Of a DNA stretch of 64,000 nt, positions 25,894 to 34,833 are shown piece after piece (the stretch's first letter is position 1; every line of letters starts with the position of its first letter). The DNA lies in contig JBNAVN010000002.1 of NCBI GenBank assembly GCA_049700315.1, positions 27,169-91,168 on the forward strand. Direction: 5' to 3'. The translations under genes and the position numbers were made by a program. The notes under the pieces are model-generated. The model had not been told where the DNA came from. It did no database searches and was given only the letters and a program-made list of their open reading frames with translations. Source of the DNA: JAOAFX01 sp049700315. GTDB taxonomy: Bacteria; Hydrothermota; Tepidihabitantia; SM23-42; JAOAFX01.

Positions 25894-27792
25894 TTATAGA
25901 AAAGTAATATTATCCGTCTTTTCTTCAACATCAATTTTTCCTTCTTCAGAAAATCCTTCTTTTACCGGTATTCTTTCTTCAATCAATGGTTCTTCAACAA
26001 CTGGTTTTACTAACTCTTCTTTCGGTTTTTCAATTATCACTTCAGGTTCTTGATAAAAAGCTTCTTCCACTTTTTCTGATGTAGCAATTGGCTCTACCTC
26101 CGGTGTTTCTTCCTTGATCTCCACGGGTTCAATGGCCGCTGGTTTTTCTTCAGGAACCGGTGATGCAGTCTGCGTTTTTGAAATTTCCATTTTACCACCG
26201 AGCAATGTATAGATTTCTCTGATGTCCCGGTAGTCTGGGTTGATCGCCAGAATATGCTCTATTTCCCTTAAGGCATTTTCAAAATCGCCAACACCTTCAT
26301 AGCCTGAAGCAAGTAGATATCTCAATTCGGTCTTCTGATCCTCCGGTATCTCTTCAAGCAATATTATCGGTCCGATCACCTTTATGGCTTCATTATACCT
26401 GCCTAATTTGATAAGCGATTCCCCAACTATTTCTAATGAAGCCGGCCAGAACTCTTTTTTGTCCTTTTCACCCTGCAGATAAGAAAGTGCAATTTCAAAT
26501 AATCCTGAATCAACCGCCATCCTTGCCAAAGGAATTTTCTTTTTCGTATCATCTATCTCCCAGGTAATGTTTGTACGAAAATCATCAAATTGTTTTGCCA
26601 CTTCAAAATTCCTCGGAGTAGGACCAACCTCTGATTCCTTAAGCAAAAATTCAATATCCGCAATCTGACCTTCAAGCGGAGGTATCTCTGCTGGCTTCGC
26701 TTCAGGAACCTGTTCAACCGGTGGTTCTTCAGCGACTTTCTCTTCAGATTTGACTTCTTCTTCAGGCTTTTTTTCAATTTCAGAGGGAAATGCAAATCCC
26801 TCAATCTCTTTGCTCAGGTCCTTCAATATTTCAAGGTCACTTTGAATCGCTGTAATTGTTTCATCCGCTTGCTGAAGAGACGGTGGTACCTCAGATTTTA
26901 TTTCTTCAGTCTTTTCCGTAGAAACTGGGGCGGGTTCCTCAGGCTCTTTTGTTGGTTTTATCTCAATCTTTTCCTCTACCTTTGGTCTTGCACCCGGCCT
27001 TAGTTCATTGAGTTTCTTCAATGCCTCACTATTATTGGGGTCAATCTCAAGGATACGATTGAGAACATTGACTGCATCATCAACCTTGCCTTCACGAATT
27101 AAATCGTCTGATGCCTTTTTGAATTCAATAATTGCCTCATCCCGGGAGCCAATTTCATATAATAAATTGCCAAGTTCAATACGACTCCTCGGATCCAGCT
27201 CCTCACCACCATCAGTTTGAGGTAGTAACTTCCGTATCTCATTAAGAATTGTCTCATCATTTATTTCCGCTGCCAAACCCCTTAATTTCACCAATTCATC
27301 CTGTGCCTCGCGGTTACGATTTACAGAAAAAAGTAATTTTGCAAGGGATAAACGCAGTGGTAAATTCTTGGGCTGAAATTCAGCCACCTTGCGTAGTGCT
27401 GAGACAAAAAGGGTTTCATCTTTTTTCTCCAGTGCCCGGGAAGCAAACTCAATTAACCTCTTAAGCGCTTCATTTCGTAGACCATAGAAGTGATATAAGT
27501 CAACAAGGCGGAACAATACACTATCATTCATTTCGTCAATCATCAAAATCTTTTCCAGACAGATAACCGCCTCTGCATACTGCCCGTTGTGCGTATAGTT
27601 TTCAAAAGCGTGTTCATAACGAGAAATTGCCTCATTGGCTTTTCCCAATTTTATTGCCAAATCCCCGCATAACTCCAGTACTCGGGCACGATTTGGATTT
27701 TCATCAAGGGCACGCCTTAAAATAATCTGCGCCTTTTCATATTTGCCTTCTCTTATATACTGCTGACCTTTTTCCAAGATTTCTGTTTCCAT
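25894..27792 (-). CDS. TPR protein with acidic Pro/Glu-rich linkers (2 of 2)
   Basis: A 632-residue TPR scaffold heading the operon. I use the ATG at 27792 because the promoter predicts a transcript start near 27804, which rules out the TTG at 27810. TPR-like repeats occupy about 1-260. Pro/Glu/Val-rich linkers lie at about 270-330 and 345-385, a further TPR block at about 405-520, and a second acidic low-complexity tail to the C-terminus. The tail has the feel of an intrinsically disordered interaction region. Same layout as the TPR protein at 23182-25059. Confidence 0.8.
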   Translation of the reverse strand: METEILEKGQQYIREGKYEKAQIILRRALDENPNRARVLELCGDLAIKLGKANEAISRYEHAFENYTHNGQYAEAVICLEKILMIDEMNDSVLFRLVDLYHFYGLRNEALKRLIEFASRALEKKDETLFVSALRKVAEFQPKNLPLRLSLAKLLFSVNRNREAQDELVKLRGLAAEINDETILNEIRKLLPQTDGGEELDPRSRIELGNLLYEIGSRDEAIIEFKKASDDLIREGKVDDAVNVLNRILEIDPNNSEALKKLNELRPGARPKVEEKIEIKPTKEPEEPAPVSTEKTEEIKSEVPPSLQQADETITAIQSDLEILKDLSKEIEGFAFPSEIEKKPEEEVKSEEKVAEEPPVEQVPEAKPAEIPPLEGQIADIEFLLKESEVGPTPRNFEVAKQFDDFRTNITWEIDDTKKKIPLARMAVDSGLFEIALSYLQGEKDKKEFWPASLEIVGESLIKLGRYNEAIKVIGPIILLEEIPEDQKTELRYLLASGYEGVGDFENALREIEHILAINPDYRDIREIYTLLGGKMEISKTQTASPVPEEKPAAIEPVEIKEETPEVEPIATSEKVEEAFYQEPEVIIEKPKEELVKPVVEEPLIEERIPVKEGFSEEGKIDVEEKTDNITFL

Positions 27793-27810
27793 AGTTAACC
27801 TACCTTGCAA

Positions 27811-27838
27811 ATTATAATTGATTTTGCGAATTTGTCAA
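27811..27838 (-). promoter_or_regulatory. Promoter of the TPR/ExeA-PHP-fabZ-lpxA operon
   Basis: Minus-strand TTGACA (27838-27833), 16-base spacer, TATAAT (27816-27811). The seven genes to 20225 follow with gaps of at most 54 bases and no other clear promoter. Confidence 0.75.
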
Positions 27839-27873
27839 TACACAACATCGCCCTGGCGAGATTGATTACCATA

Positions 27874-29388
27874 TTAATCCTGTTGCTGTCCTTTGCTGAA
27901 AATCTCATCAAGTTCTTCATAAGCTGAAGATTCCTTTTTCCTCATTTCATCCATATTATTCCTCATTAAATCAACAAAATTCATATCGGTAATGGAAGGC
28001 AGATTTATCAGAACATTTGCCCGGGCACTCAAAAAACCACTATGCAGTGTATATATGGCTACTCCCACATCAGAAAGAGCCGTTTTCAAACCTTTATTTA
28101 ATAAAATTTTTGCATATTGATAAAGTGTTGTTATTTTTTCACATACCGAATACGGCACATTAGTAGCGTGCTTTAGGGCATCCTGGATCGCCTGCGTTCT
28201 AACCTTCTTCTCTTCTTCAGTGTTCTTGGGCAACCGATAAGCTTTCATTACCCCATCAAACGCATTTTTGTCCTGCTCAATCATTTTGTAGAATTCACTC
28301 ACTCTTGCCTTGAGCAAACCATGGAAACCTTTCAGTTCCTGATCATCATTCTTTTTCAATGTAATGCCTGTAACCATTGACATAAGAGCAGAAGCCAACG
28401 CACCCTGTAAAGCAGCCACACTACCACCTCCTGGTGTCGGTGTTGCATCAGAAAGTTGATTCAGAAAATCAAATACGCTTTCCTTCTTTGCTGTTCCTCT
28501 TAAATGGTATTCAAGAATTTGATTTTCATTAAACCGATTGAGTTGTAGATAATGAATTGCAGTATCAATCAATGCCTTTTCTGGCACCAATCCCACAATC
28601 TCTGATTCCCTTATGTTCACTCCATATCTCTGGGCTTCAAATTTAACCAATTCAAAAACCCTGTATAGCGGAGTACCGAGATAATTTGTCATATTGATTG
28701 AAACCTGGGCAAGTCCTTCTTCTTTCAATTCAAAACCAAGTGCCTTTGCATATCGGAAACCACCGTCTTTGAATCTTATGGCACGTGCTATATTCTTCGC
28801 CACACTTACATCACTGGTATTCAGGTTTATGTTATAGGCAATCAATGGGAAACGAACACCAACTACAGTAGCACCGGCCGTAGGATGAATCTTTGGTTTG
28901 CCAAAATCCGGAAATCGATCAGGATTGGTTTCTATTTCCCGACCCAAACCCTCAAATTCACCCTTTCTTATATTGGCGAGGTTCTCACGCTCAGGTCTTG
29001 TTGCTGCTGCCTCATAGAGATATACCGGAATTCCGAGTTCCTCAGCAATTCTTTTGCCAAGCCGTCGCGCAAACTCAACGCATTCTTCAGTAGAAATGTC
29101 GCTGATGGGAATAAATGGAATCACATCAGTAGCACCAATGCGGGGATGTTCACCCTTGTGTTTTGTTAAATCTATCAACTCTGAAGCCCTCTTTGTTGCA
29201 TTAAATGCTGCCTCTAATACATTGTCCGGCTCCCCAATAAAAGTAAGAACTGCGCGATTATGATCCGCATTCATCTCCACATCAAGAATTTGTACTCCGC
29301 TTGCCTCAATAATTTTCACAATATCATCTATCTTTGTTTTATCACGCCCTTCACTAAAATTTGGCACGCATTCAATTATTTGTCTCAT
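27874..29388 (-). CDS. ftcD: Glutamate formimidoyltransferase / formimidoyl-THF cyclodeaminase, bifunctional
   Basis: Last steps of histidine degradation with transfer of the formimino group to tetrahydrofolate. Residues about 1-300 are the formiminotransferase (CVPNFSEGRD; GEHPRIGATD with the catalytic-type His81). Residues about 306-500 are the cyclodeaminase, starting at the signature SDATPTPGGGSVAAL. At 504 residues it is near the animal FTCD (about 541), so this is the fused form. It overlaps hutI by 17 bases. FolD, which uses the resulting methenyl/methylene-THF pool, is encoded at 58375-59262. Confidence 0.94.
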   Translation of the reverse strand: MRQIIECVPNFSEGRDKTKIDDIVKIIEASGVQILDVEMNADHNRAVLTFIGEPDNVLEAAFNATKRASELIDLTKHKGEHPRIGATDVIPFIPISDISTEECVEFARRLGKRIAEELGIPVYLYEAAATRPERENLANIRKGEFEGLGREIETNPDRFPDFGKPKIHPTAGATVVGVRFPLIAYNINLNTSDVSVAKNIARAIRFKDGGFRYAKALGFELKEEGLAQVSINMTNYLGTPLYRVFELVKFEAQRYGVNIRESEIVGLVPEKALIDTAIHYLQLNRFNENQILEYHLRGTAKKESVFDFLNQLSDATPTPGGGSVAALQGALASALMSMVTGITLKKNDDQELKGFHGLLKARVSEFYKMIEQDKNAFDGVMKAYRLPKNTEEEKKVRTQAIQDALKHATNVPYSVCEKITTLYQYAKILLNKGLKTALSDVGVAIYTLHSGFLSARANVLINLPSITDMNFVDLMRNNMDEMRKKESSAYEELDEIFSKGQQQD

Positions 29389-30571
29389 ATATTACGGTCC
29401 CCTTTTTGATTACTTTTTTTATCATGTCTTCACCAAATTGATAGGGAATTTTCTTGTAATTGTCCGTGTTCCAGACAACCAGATCTGCCTGAAAACCTGA
29501 CTGTATCTTGCCAATTTTGTTTTCTCTTTTTATTGCCTTTGCAGCATTAATCGTTGCACCCATTAATGCTAATTCAACAGGAATTCTATAAAGTAGACAG
29601 GCAAGAGAAATAACCTTGGGCATTGAATAAATCATGCATGTTCCGGGGTTAAAGTCCGAAGCAATCGCTATTGGCAATCCATATTTCACAAAATCTTTAG
29701 TCCGGGGCTCGCGCTTGTTTCGCAAATAAAGTGAAGTCCCCGGTAGCAGTACTGGTATGACACCAGCTTTTTCCATTGACTTAATACCTGATTTTGTAGT
29801 ATATACAAGGTGATCGGCTGAAACACAATTGAGTTCAGCAGCAAGTCTTGCGCCATCAAAATTACATAACTCATCAGTATGAATCTTCAGTGAAAATCCT
29901 AATTCTCTTGCCCATTTTAGAATTTTCTTGCTCTCCTTTCTTGTGAAAGCAGTTTTGTCACAAAAGATATCACAAAATTCAGCAAGCCGGGTCCGCCCAA
30001 TTTCTGGTAGCATCTCCGCACACTGCACATCCACATAATCCCGTCGTTTCATCAGCCTTGGTATCGTGTGAACAAGATAAGTAGAGACCACATCTATCGG
30101 AGCAATCTGCTTTAGTTTATTGATCACACGTAGCATTTTTAGTTCCTCAGCAAGTGATAGTCCATAACCACTTTTTATTTCCACCGTGGTTGTTCCGTGC
30201 CTAATAATCTTACCAATCCTCTCCATCGCCAATCTAAACAACATATCTTCTGAAGCTGCGCGGGTCGTAGAAACTGTCTTCAGAATGCCACCCCCCTTTT
30301 TGGCAATGGTTTCATATTTAGTTCCTGCAATACGCATGGCAAATTCATCCTCACGGGTTCCGGCAAAAACAAGATGGGTATGGGAATCTACAAGCCCCGG
30401 AGTTACCACACATCCTGAACAATCAATGGTTTTTCCCCTAAAGCCAGTCTCAGGAAATTTGCCCACTTTCTTAATCAGACCATCCTCAATAAGTATTGAA
30501 CCATCGTGTATCAAACCAATGCCATCGGTCATTGTTAGAATCTGCACAGCATTGTAAATCAATATGTTCAT
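29372..30571 (-). CDS. hutI: Imidazolonepropionase
   Basis: Hydrolyses imidazolone-5-propionate to N-formimidoyl-glutamate, third step of histidine breakdown. From the ATG at 30571 it has 399 residues, the family norm. A longer reading from 30637 would start upstream of the promoter -35 box. The metal site DSHTHLVFAG (His64, His66), SADHLVYT and IASDFNPGTC of the amidohydrolase superfamily are present. The product is the substrate of the overlapping ftcD. HutH and HutU are not in this window. Confidence 0.95.
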   Translation of the reverse strand: MNILIYNAVQILTMTDGIGLIHDGSILIEDGLIKKVGKFPETGFRGKTIDCSGCVVTPGLVDSHTHLVFAGTREDEFAMRIAGTKYETIAKKGGGILKTVSTTRAASEDMLFRLAMERIGKIIRHGTTTVEIKSGYGLSLAEELKMLRVINKLKQIAPIDVVSTYLVHTIPRLMKRRDYVDVQCAEMLPEIGRTRLAEFCDIFCDKTAFTRKESKKILKWARELGFSLKIHTDELCNFDGARLAAELNCVSADHLVYTTKSGIKSMEKAGVIPVLLPGTSLYLRNKREPRTKDFVKYGLPIAIASDFNPGTCMIYSMPKVISLACLLYRIPVELALMGATINAAKAIKRENKIGKIQSGFQADLVVWNTDNYKKIPYQFGEDMIKKVIKKGTVIYETNN

Positions 30572-30579
30572 TAAACTAT

Positions 30580-30607
30580 ATTTTATTCCTTTTTTTGCAT
30601 AAGTCAA
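30580..30607 (-). promoter_or_regulatory. hutI-ftcD promoter (leaderless type)
   Basis: Minus-strand TTGACT (30607-30602), 16-base spacer, TAAAAT (30585-30580). The ATG at 30571 is 8 bases beyond the -10 box. Confidence 0.65.
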
Positions 30608-30667
30608 TACATAATATACTATGGTATAATGAAGCATTGAGAAAATTTACCAGTGCGCATATCAATG

Positions 30668-30695
30668 TTGACTAATCAACAGGTTTGAATACAAT
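30668..30695 (+). promoter_or_regulatory. Promoter of the radical SAM gene (leaderless type)
   Basis: TTGACT (30668-30673), 16-base spacer, TACAAT (30690-30695). Two adjacent ATGs follow at 30698 and 30701. Only the second is at the normal initiation distance, so it is taken as the start. Confidence 0.7.
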
Positions 30696-30700
30696 AAATG

Positions 30701-31690
30701 ATGCGTCATTTTGGATTTCAGTGGCATATCACCAATTTTTGCAATCTACGCTGTTTCCATTGTTATCAAGATGTATTCACACCCAAAAATGAATTGCAAT
30801 TGACAGACATTGAAACAGCAGTAAAGAGAATATCAGATGCATTGAGAGACTATCAAATAACAATTAATGTCACCGGTGGTGAACCATTACTTTATCCTGA
30901 TATTTTCAAGGTATTGGATCTTCTTGAAAATACTGGTAATGTTAAACGAATCAATATTATTACCAATGGTTTAATGTTCAATCATAATATGATCAAGGAA
31001 TTGAATCGCATGAAGAAAATAAGAGAACTCAAGGTCTCGCTTGAGGGTGGTGATATTGAAACAAATGATAAGATCAGAGGCAGAGGCGTATTTGAGCGAT
31101 TGATGAATAATATCAGGTTTGTTCAGAAGAACAGTGACAAAGAAATAATTCTGATGTTTACTTTAGGAAGTTATAATCATGCCAATCTGAATGAAATGTT
31201 GAACCTCGCCTTAAAGCTTAATGTCAGTGGTGTAATAATTGAACGCTTTGTTCCCTGGGGTAAAGGGCTTCTGTTGAAAGATCAGTATTTAAAAAAAGAA
31301 GAATGGCGCAGAGTTATTGAGACTATTGTGCAATTTGTGAAACTTGACTACGCACCACCCGAATTAATTCCGTACAAGGCATTTCACATTGTGCTAAAAA
31401 ATTCAAGAGAATTAAGGGGAGCCTTGTGTAATCTTGGTGATGAATCAATGGCATTGATGCCCAATGGTGATGTTTATCCCTGCAGAAGGTTTCCCACGAA
31501 AATTGGAAATGCCATTGATGATGACTTCAAGGAAATTTTGCTAAGATTAAAGATTTTGAAAGAAAATATTATGGAAAATCTGAAGGGTAGGTGTGCAAGA
31601 TGTAAGATTGAAGGATGTTTTGGATGCCGGGCTATAGCATATGCACTGAGTGGTGATTTTTATGCTGAAGATCCGCAATGCTTTTTATAA
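30701..31690 (+). CDS. Radical SAM protein with SPASM-type C-terminus
   Basis: A 329-residue radical S-adenosylmethionine enzyme. C14-x3-C18-x2-C21 (FCNLRCFHC) binds the [4Fe-4S]/SAM cluster, and TGGEPLLYPD is the SAM-binding GGE motif. The C-terminal segment has at least seven Cys (from ALCNLGDES through YPCRRFP and GRCARCKIEGCFGCRA to PQC), typical of auxiliary-cluster SPASM domains. These mature peptides or anaerobically modify proteins and cofactors. No precursor peptide is visible, so the substrate is unknown. A flavodoxin follows 11 bases later and a ferredoxin next, which are plausible electron donors. Confidence 0.88.
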   Translation: MRHFGFQWHITNFCNLRCFHCYQDVFTPKNELQLTDIETAVKRISDALRDYQITINVTGGEPLLYPDIFKVLDLLENTGNVKRINIITNGLMFNHNMIKELNRMKKIRELKVSLEGGDIETNDKIRGRGVFERLMNNIRFVQKNSDKEIILMFTLGSYNHANLNEMLNLALKLNVSGVIIERFVPWGKGLLLKDQYLKKEEWRRVIETIVQFVKLDYAPPELIPYKAFHIVLKNSRELRGALCNLGDESMALMPNGDVYPCRRFPTKIGNAIDDDFKEILLRLKILKENIMENLKGRCARCKIEGCFGCRAIAYALSGDFYAEDPQCFL

Positions 31691-31701
31691 AAGGAGGTAT
31701 T

Positions 31702-32178
31702 ATGCGTATCGGCATTATTTATTATTCTGTTACAGGCACAACAGAAGAACTTGCAAACCGTATTGCAAATGGATTAATCAAGGAGAAGCACCATGTGGAG
31801 GTGGTTAAGATAAGACCCAACATCAATGTGACCGGCCCAGGGCAAGAGTTTGAAATACAGAATGAGCCGGATTGCTCAAAATTTGATTTGATACTGTTTG
31901 GCGGTCCGGTCTGGGCATTTTCAGCCTGTCCCGTTGTATTACAGTTTATCAAGAAATCAAAGGGGCTGGCTGGTAAAAAAATAATTCCATTTGTCACAAT
32001 GGGTTTCCCATTCAAATCCTTGGGTGGCAAAAACGCCATAAATCAGATTGGTAAAACCGCAAAGGCATTCGGTGCAGAAGTTGTCTCTTGTATAATCATT
32101 CCCAAATTGTTTCATGACTACAGAAAACTTATGGACAAAGAAGTGCTGGGAGTCATATCAAAAATCAAAAACCCTTGA
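31702..32178 (+). CDS. Flavodoxin-family protein
   Basis: FMN-binding electron carrier, 158 residues. The phosphate loop SVTGTTEELAN follows the first strand, and FGGPVWAFSACP supplies an FMN-stacking loop. The ATG at 31702 follows AAAGGAGG; an upstream in-frame ATG at 31678 lies within the radical SAM gene and lacks such a site. Likely reductant for the radical SAM enzyme immediately upstream (inference from position). Confidence 0.88.
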   Translation: MRIGIIYYSVTGTTEELANRIANGLIKEKHHVEVVKIRPNINVTGPGQEFEIQNEPDCSKFDLILFGGPVWAFSACPVVLQFIKKSKGLAGKKIIPFVTMGFPFKSLGGKNAINQIGKTAKAFGAEVVSCIIIPKLFHDYRKLMDKEVLGVISKIKNP

Positions 32179-32202
32179 CCTTAAGTATTTTTTAACTATA
32201 AT
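32175..32202 (+). promoter_or_regulatory. Promoter of the ferredoxin gene (leaderless type)
   Basis: TTGACC (32175-32180, overlapping the flavodoxin stop), 16-base spacer, TATAAT (32197-32202). The ATG at 32209 is 6 bases further on. Confidence 0.75.
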
Positions 32203-32208
32203 GACCTA

Positions 32209-32655
32209 ATGAATGATATACCTTCTAATGAACGAAAAAAGAAAAAACCTTATGTAGTAATTGAATGTCCGGAAAAAATTCCCTGTGATCCCTGTGTTAA
32301 TGCCTGCCCTCATGGTGCAATCACAATAAAAGGCAGTATCATTGAATTGCCTGAGGTTGACTATGATAAGTGTACTGGTTGTCTGCTGTGTATACCAAAA
32401 TGTCCTGGTCTGGCAATATTTGTTATTGATGAAAGACCAGAAGATCACTCAATTGTGTATATCCCCTATGAATTACTGCCTATCCCCAAAAAAGGCGATA
32501 GCGCAATAGGCATTGACCGCAATGGTGCAGAAAAGTGTGCAAGCAAAATTGTAAAAGTTCTTCAATCACAAAAATTCAACCACTGTGTGGTTGTTGGCAT
32601 CTCTGTTCCCAAGGGTATGGAACAGGATATAAGATTTTTTAGACTCAAGAATTGA
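32209..32655 (+). CDS. Two-cluster [4Fe-4S] ferredoxin-like protein
   Basis: A 148-residue iron-sulfur protein. The second cluster motif is canonical (C55-x2-C58-x2-C61-x3-C65-P). The first is widened (C20-x5-C26-x2-C29-x3-C33-P). A C-terminal domain of about 80 residues has no known motif (PYELLPIPKKGD onwards). The shape resembles small dicluster proteins found beside amino-acid redox enzymes in anaerobes. It overlaps the next gene (TTGA) and likely serves electron transfer; partner unknown. Confidence 0.8.
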   Translation: MNDIPSNERKKKKPYVVIECPEKIPCDPCVNACPHGAITIKGSIIELPEVDYDKCTGCLLCIPKCPGLAIFVIDERPEDHSIVYIPYELLPIPKKGDSAIGIDRNGAEKCASKIVKVLQSQKFNHCVVVGISVPKGMEQDIRFFRLKN

Positions 32656-33188
32656 AATTCTCAGTAATGAACAAAGAAAAGTCATTCTCCCAAATTTTAA
32701 GAACTCAAATCGGGAAGGTTGGTATTATTTGGAGAGAACGGGACAAGGAGATAAAGATCATCCAGATCATTTTGCCGACATTTTCACTAAACTCAATCAA
32801 GAAAAGTTATCCGGGAATCCAGTCAGGTAGAAACAAACTGATTGATAGGATTGCAAGGCAAATCAGTCTGTATATCAATGGGAAAAGTGTTCAATTTTCT
32901 ACTGATATTCTTGATCTGAAACAATTAGGAAATTTCCAGAGAAAAGTTTTGCAATCAACCTTCAAAATTCATAGGGGCAGGATTGAAACCTATGGTTCAA
33001 TTGCAAAAAAAGTCGGCACTCCCAAGGGGGCAAGGGCGGTTGGACAGGCACTGGCAAAAAATCCATTTCCGATCATCATTCCCTGTCACCGTGTGATAAA
33101 ATCTGATGGCACCATAGGTGGATTTGGCAACAATCCTGATCTGAAGAGAAAATTGCTATCCATTGAGGGTGCCTGTATCAAAAAATGA
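32652..33188 (+). CDS. ogt: Methylated-DNA--protein-cysteine methyltransferase
   Basis: Suicide DNA-repair protein removing O6-alkyl groups from guanine, 178 residues. The acceptor Cys145 is in IPCHRVI, the helix-turn-helix includes TYGSIAKKVGTPKGARAVGQ, and IGGFG follows. The start may be TTG at 32652 (overlapping the preceding TGA) or ATG at 32667; neither has a strong ribosome-binding site. It is a DNA-repair gene within a redox-type cluster; any functional link is unclear. Confidence 0.92.
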   Translation: MKFSVMNKEKSFSQILRTQIGKVGIIWRERDKEIKIIQIILPTFSLNSIKKSYPGIQSGRNKLIDRIARQISLYINGKSVQFSTDILDLKQLGNFQRKVLQSTFKIHRGRIETYGSIAKKVGTPKGARAVGQALAKNPFPIIIPCHRVIKSDGTIGGFGNNPDLKRKLLSIEGACIKK

Positions 33189-34072
33189 AGTTCGTCTATT
33201 CACCAAAATATTGTGTAGATTTGAAAGGACATATATTTCCAACAGAAAAATATCGTTTAATCTATGATACACTGAAAAAAGAAAAAATCATTACCAAAGA
33301 AAATATCTTTGAGCCAGAGATGCCGACTATGCAGGATCTGCGAAAAATGCTTGATCCTGAATATCTTGATGATCTGATACACACCAGAACAACATCCAGA
33401 ACCTGGCGTTCTGAACTACCTGTGGAGCAGGACATTATTAAATGGCAAATGCTTGGGTGCGGAGGTTCTCATCTTGCCGGAAGACTTGCTCTTGAGTCTG
33501 GTGCCTGTTATCATATCGGTGGTGGACTGCACCATGCATTTTCCGATCATGCTGAAGGATTCTGCTATCTCAATGATGTTGTTTTTGCAGCAGTAAAGCT
33601 CCTTGAAGAAGGTATAAAGAAAATTGCGGTCATTGATTGCGATCTGCATCAAGGTAATGGAACAGCAAGATTTTTCCAGAATGAAGAAAAGGTTTTCACA
33701 TTCTCAATCCATCAAGAGCAACTTTATCCTGTTAAAGAAAAATCAAAATTGGACATTGGACTTGATTTCAATGTGGGTGATGAAGAATACCTTGAGAAGT
33801 TGGACTTTGCGGTGAAAAAGATTTTTAATGAGTTCAAACCTGAATTTGTGATCTATCTTGCCGGCGCTGATCCTTATATGTTTGACCAGTTAGGAAACCT
33901 TAGATTAACGATTGAAGGTCTGATTAAAAGGGATGAGCTGATAATCAGTTCTGCACATAATAATGGACTACCAATGATTGTAGTATTAGGTGGTGGCTAT
34001 GCACAGGAAATTGAAGATACAGTTGACATTCATTGTAATACAGCAAGGGTTATGAGAAGAATTTATGGATAA
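33185..34072 (+). CDS. Histone-deacetylase-family amidohydrolase
   Basis: Zinc hydrolase of the HDAC/acetoin utilisation/acetylpolyamine amidohydrolase family, 295 residues. Catalytic His pair H116-H117 in GGGLHHA, zinc ligands D153 and H155 (DCDLHQGNG) and D229 (AGADPY), and the transition-state Tyr272 in LGGGYA are all present, so it should be active. Bacterial members deacetylate polyamines, proteins or small molecules; the substrate is not evident. It overlaps ogt by ATGA and precedes the nitroreductase by 15 bases. Confidence 0.92.
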   Translation: MKFVYSPKYCVDLKGHIFPTEKYRLIYDTLKKEKIITKENIFEPEMPTMQDLRKMLDPEYLDDLIHTRTTSRTWRSELPVEQDIIKWQMLGCGGSHLAGRLALESGACYHIGGGLHHAFSDHAEGFCYLNDVVFAAVKLLEEGIKKIAVIDCDLHQGNGTARFFQNEEKVFTFSIHQEQLYPVKEKSKLDIGLDFNVGDEEYLEKLDFAVKKIFNEFKPEFVIYLAGADPYMFDQLGNLRLTIEGLIKRDELIISSAHNNGLPMIVVLGGGYAQEIEDTVDIHCNTARVMRRIYG

Positions 34073-34087
34073 GAAGTTTGGATTTAG

Positions 34088-34714
34088 ATGCTGGAATATT
34101 GCATAATTTTGTTGATGCTCCTCAGCATAGGAGGAGAAATGATTGATTTGCCAGAACCACAATTTACAAATGCGTCCTTAGAAAATTGCATCCAGAGAAG
34201 ACGCTCAATAAGGAATTTTCAGAACAAAGAGCTGGCGATTGAGCAGATATCCAATCTTTTGTGGTCTGCCCAGGGAATCACCGATTCGGTAATGGAATTC
34301 CGAGCTGTTCCTTCAGCAGGTGCAACCTATCCATTAGAAATTTTTCTCGCTAAGAAAGATGGATTGTTCCGTTACATTGTTGATGGACATAAATTGAAGA
34401 AAGAGCAGGACGTTGATTTGAGAAGAGATATTGCCCGTGCTGCATTAAACCAGATGTTCATTGCTGATGCCGGGGTTGTAATCATAATTACTGCAGTCTA
34501 TAAACGTACTGCCTGGCGCTACGGTGAAAAGGCGTATCGGTATATCAATAACGAAGTGGGGCATTGCGCGCAAAACATCCATCTTGAAGCAGTTGCCTTA
34601 GGACTTGGGTCTGTGCCAATTGGTGCATTTAATGATGAAAAGATAAAAAAACTCTTAAAATTAGAGGAAGAAGAACCCTTATATATTGTTCCCGTAGGTT
34701 ACATTAAAAATTAA
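34088..34714 (+). CDS. SagB/ThcOx-type nitroreductase-family protein
   Basis: FMN-dependent oxidoreductase, 208 residues. The RRSIRNFQNKEL motif binds the FMN phosphate, SAQGITD and SAGATYPLE are typical of the SagB subgroup, and the C-terminal EAVALGLGSVPIGAF completes the fold. The first about 17 residues are hydrophobic (LEYCIILLMLLSIGG), suggesting an exported or anchored form; an internal ATG at residue 18 would remove this. SagB-type enzymes include azoline oxidases of peptide toxins, but no cyclodehydratase or precursor is nearby, so a general oxidoreductase is as likely. Confidence 0.82.
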   Translation: MLEYCIILLMLLSIGGEMIDLPEPQFTNASLENCIQRRRSIRNFQNKELAIEQISNLLWSAQGITDSVMEFRAVPSAGATYPLEIFLAKKDGLFRYIVDGHKLKKEQDVDLRRDIARAALNQMFIADAGVVIIITAVYKRTAWRYGEKAYRYINNEVGHCAQNIHLEAVALGLGSVPIGAFNDEKIKKLLKLEEEEPLYIVPVGYIKN

Positions 34715-34738
34715 GAAATACTGAAGAAATAGCTATTT

Positions 34739-34773
34739 TGCAACATTTTTCTGCCTGCTGAAAAAATGTTGCA
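34739..34773 (+). terminator. Likely terminator hairpin after the nitroreductase gene
   Basis: TGCAACATTTTT and AAAAATGTTGCA form a 12-bp stem around an 11-base loop, followed by TTTTG. It lies 25 bases after the nitroreductase stop and 60 bases before tonB. The stem is symmetric, so it could act in both directions. Confidence 0.6.
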
Positions 34774-34833
34774 TTTTGAGGAGGGAATTTTTTTCCAAAC
34801 TTCCTGTATATATAGATAGAAAAGGAGGTTAAA

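Noticed and set aside
30701..34714. RiPP biosynthesis cluster
   Set aside because: Radical SAM-SPASM and SagB-like genes suggest it, but no precursor peptide, cyclodehydratase, protease or transporter is present.
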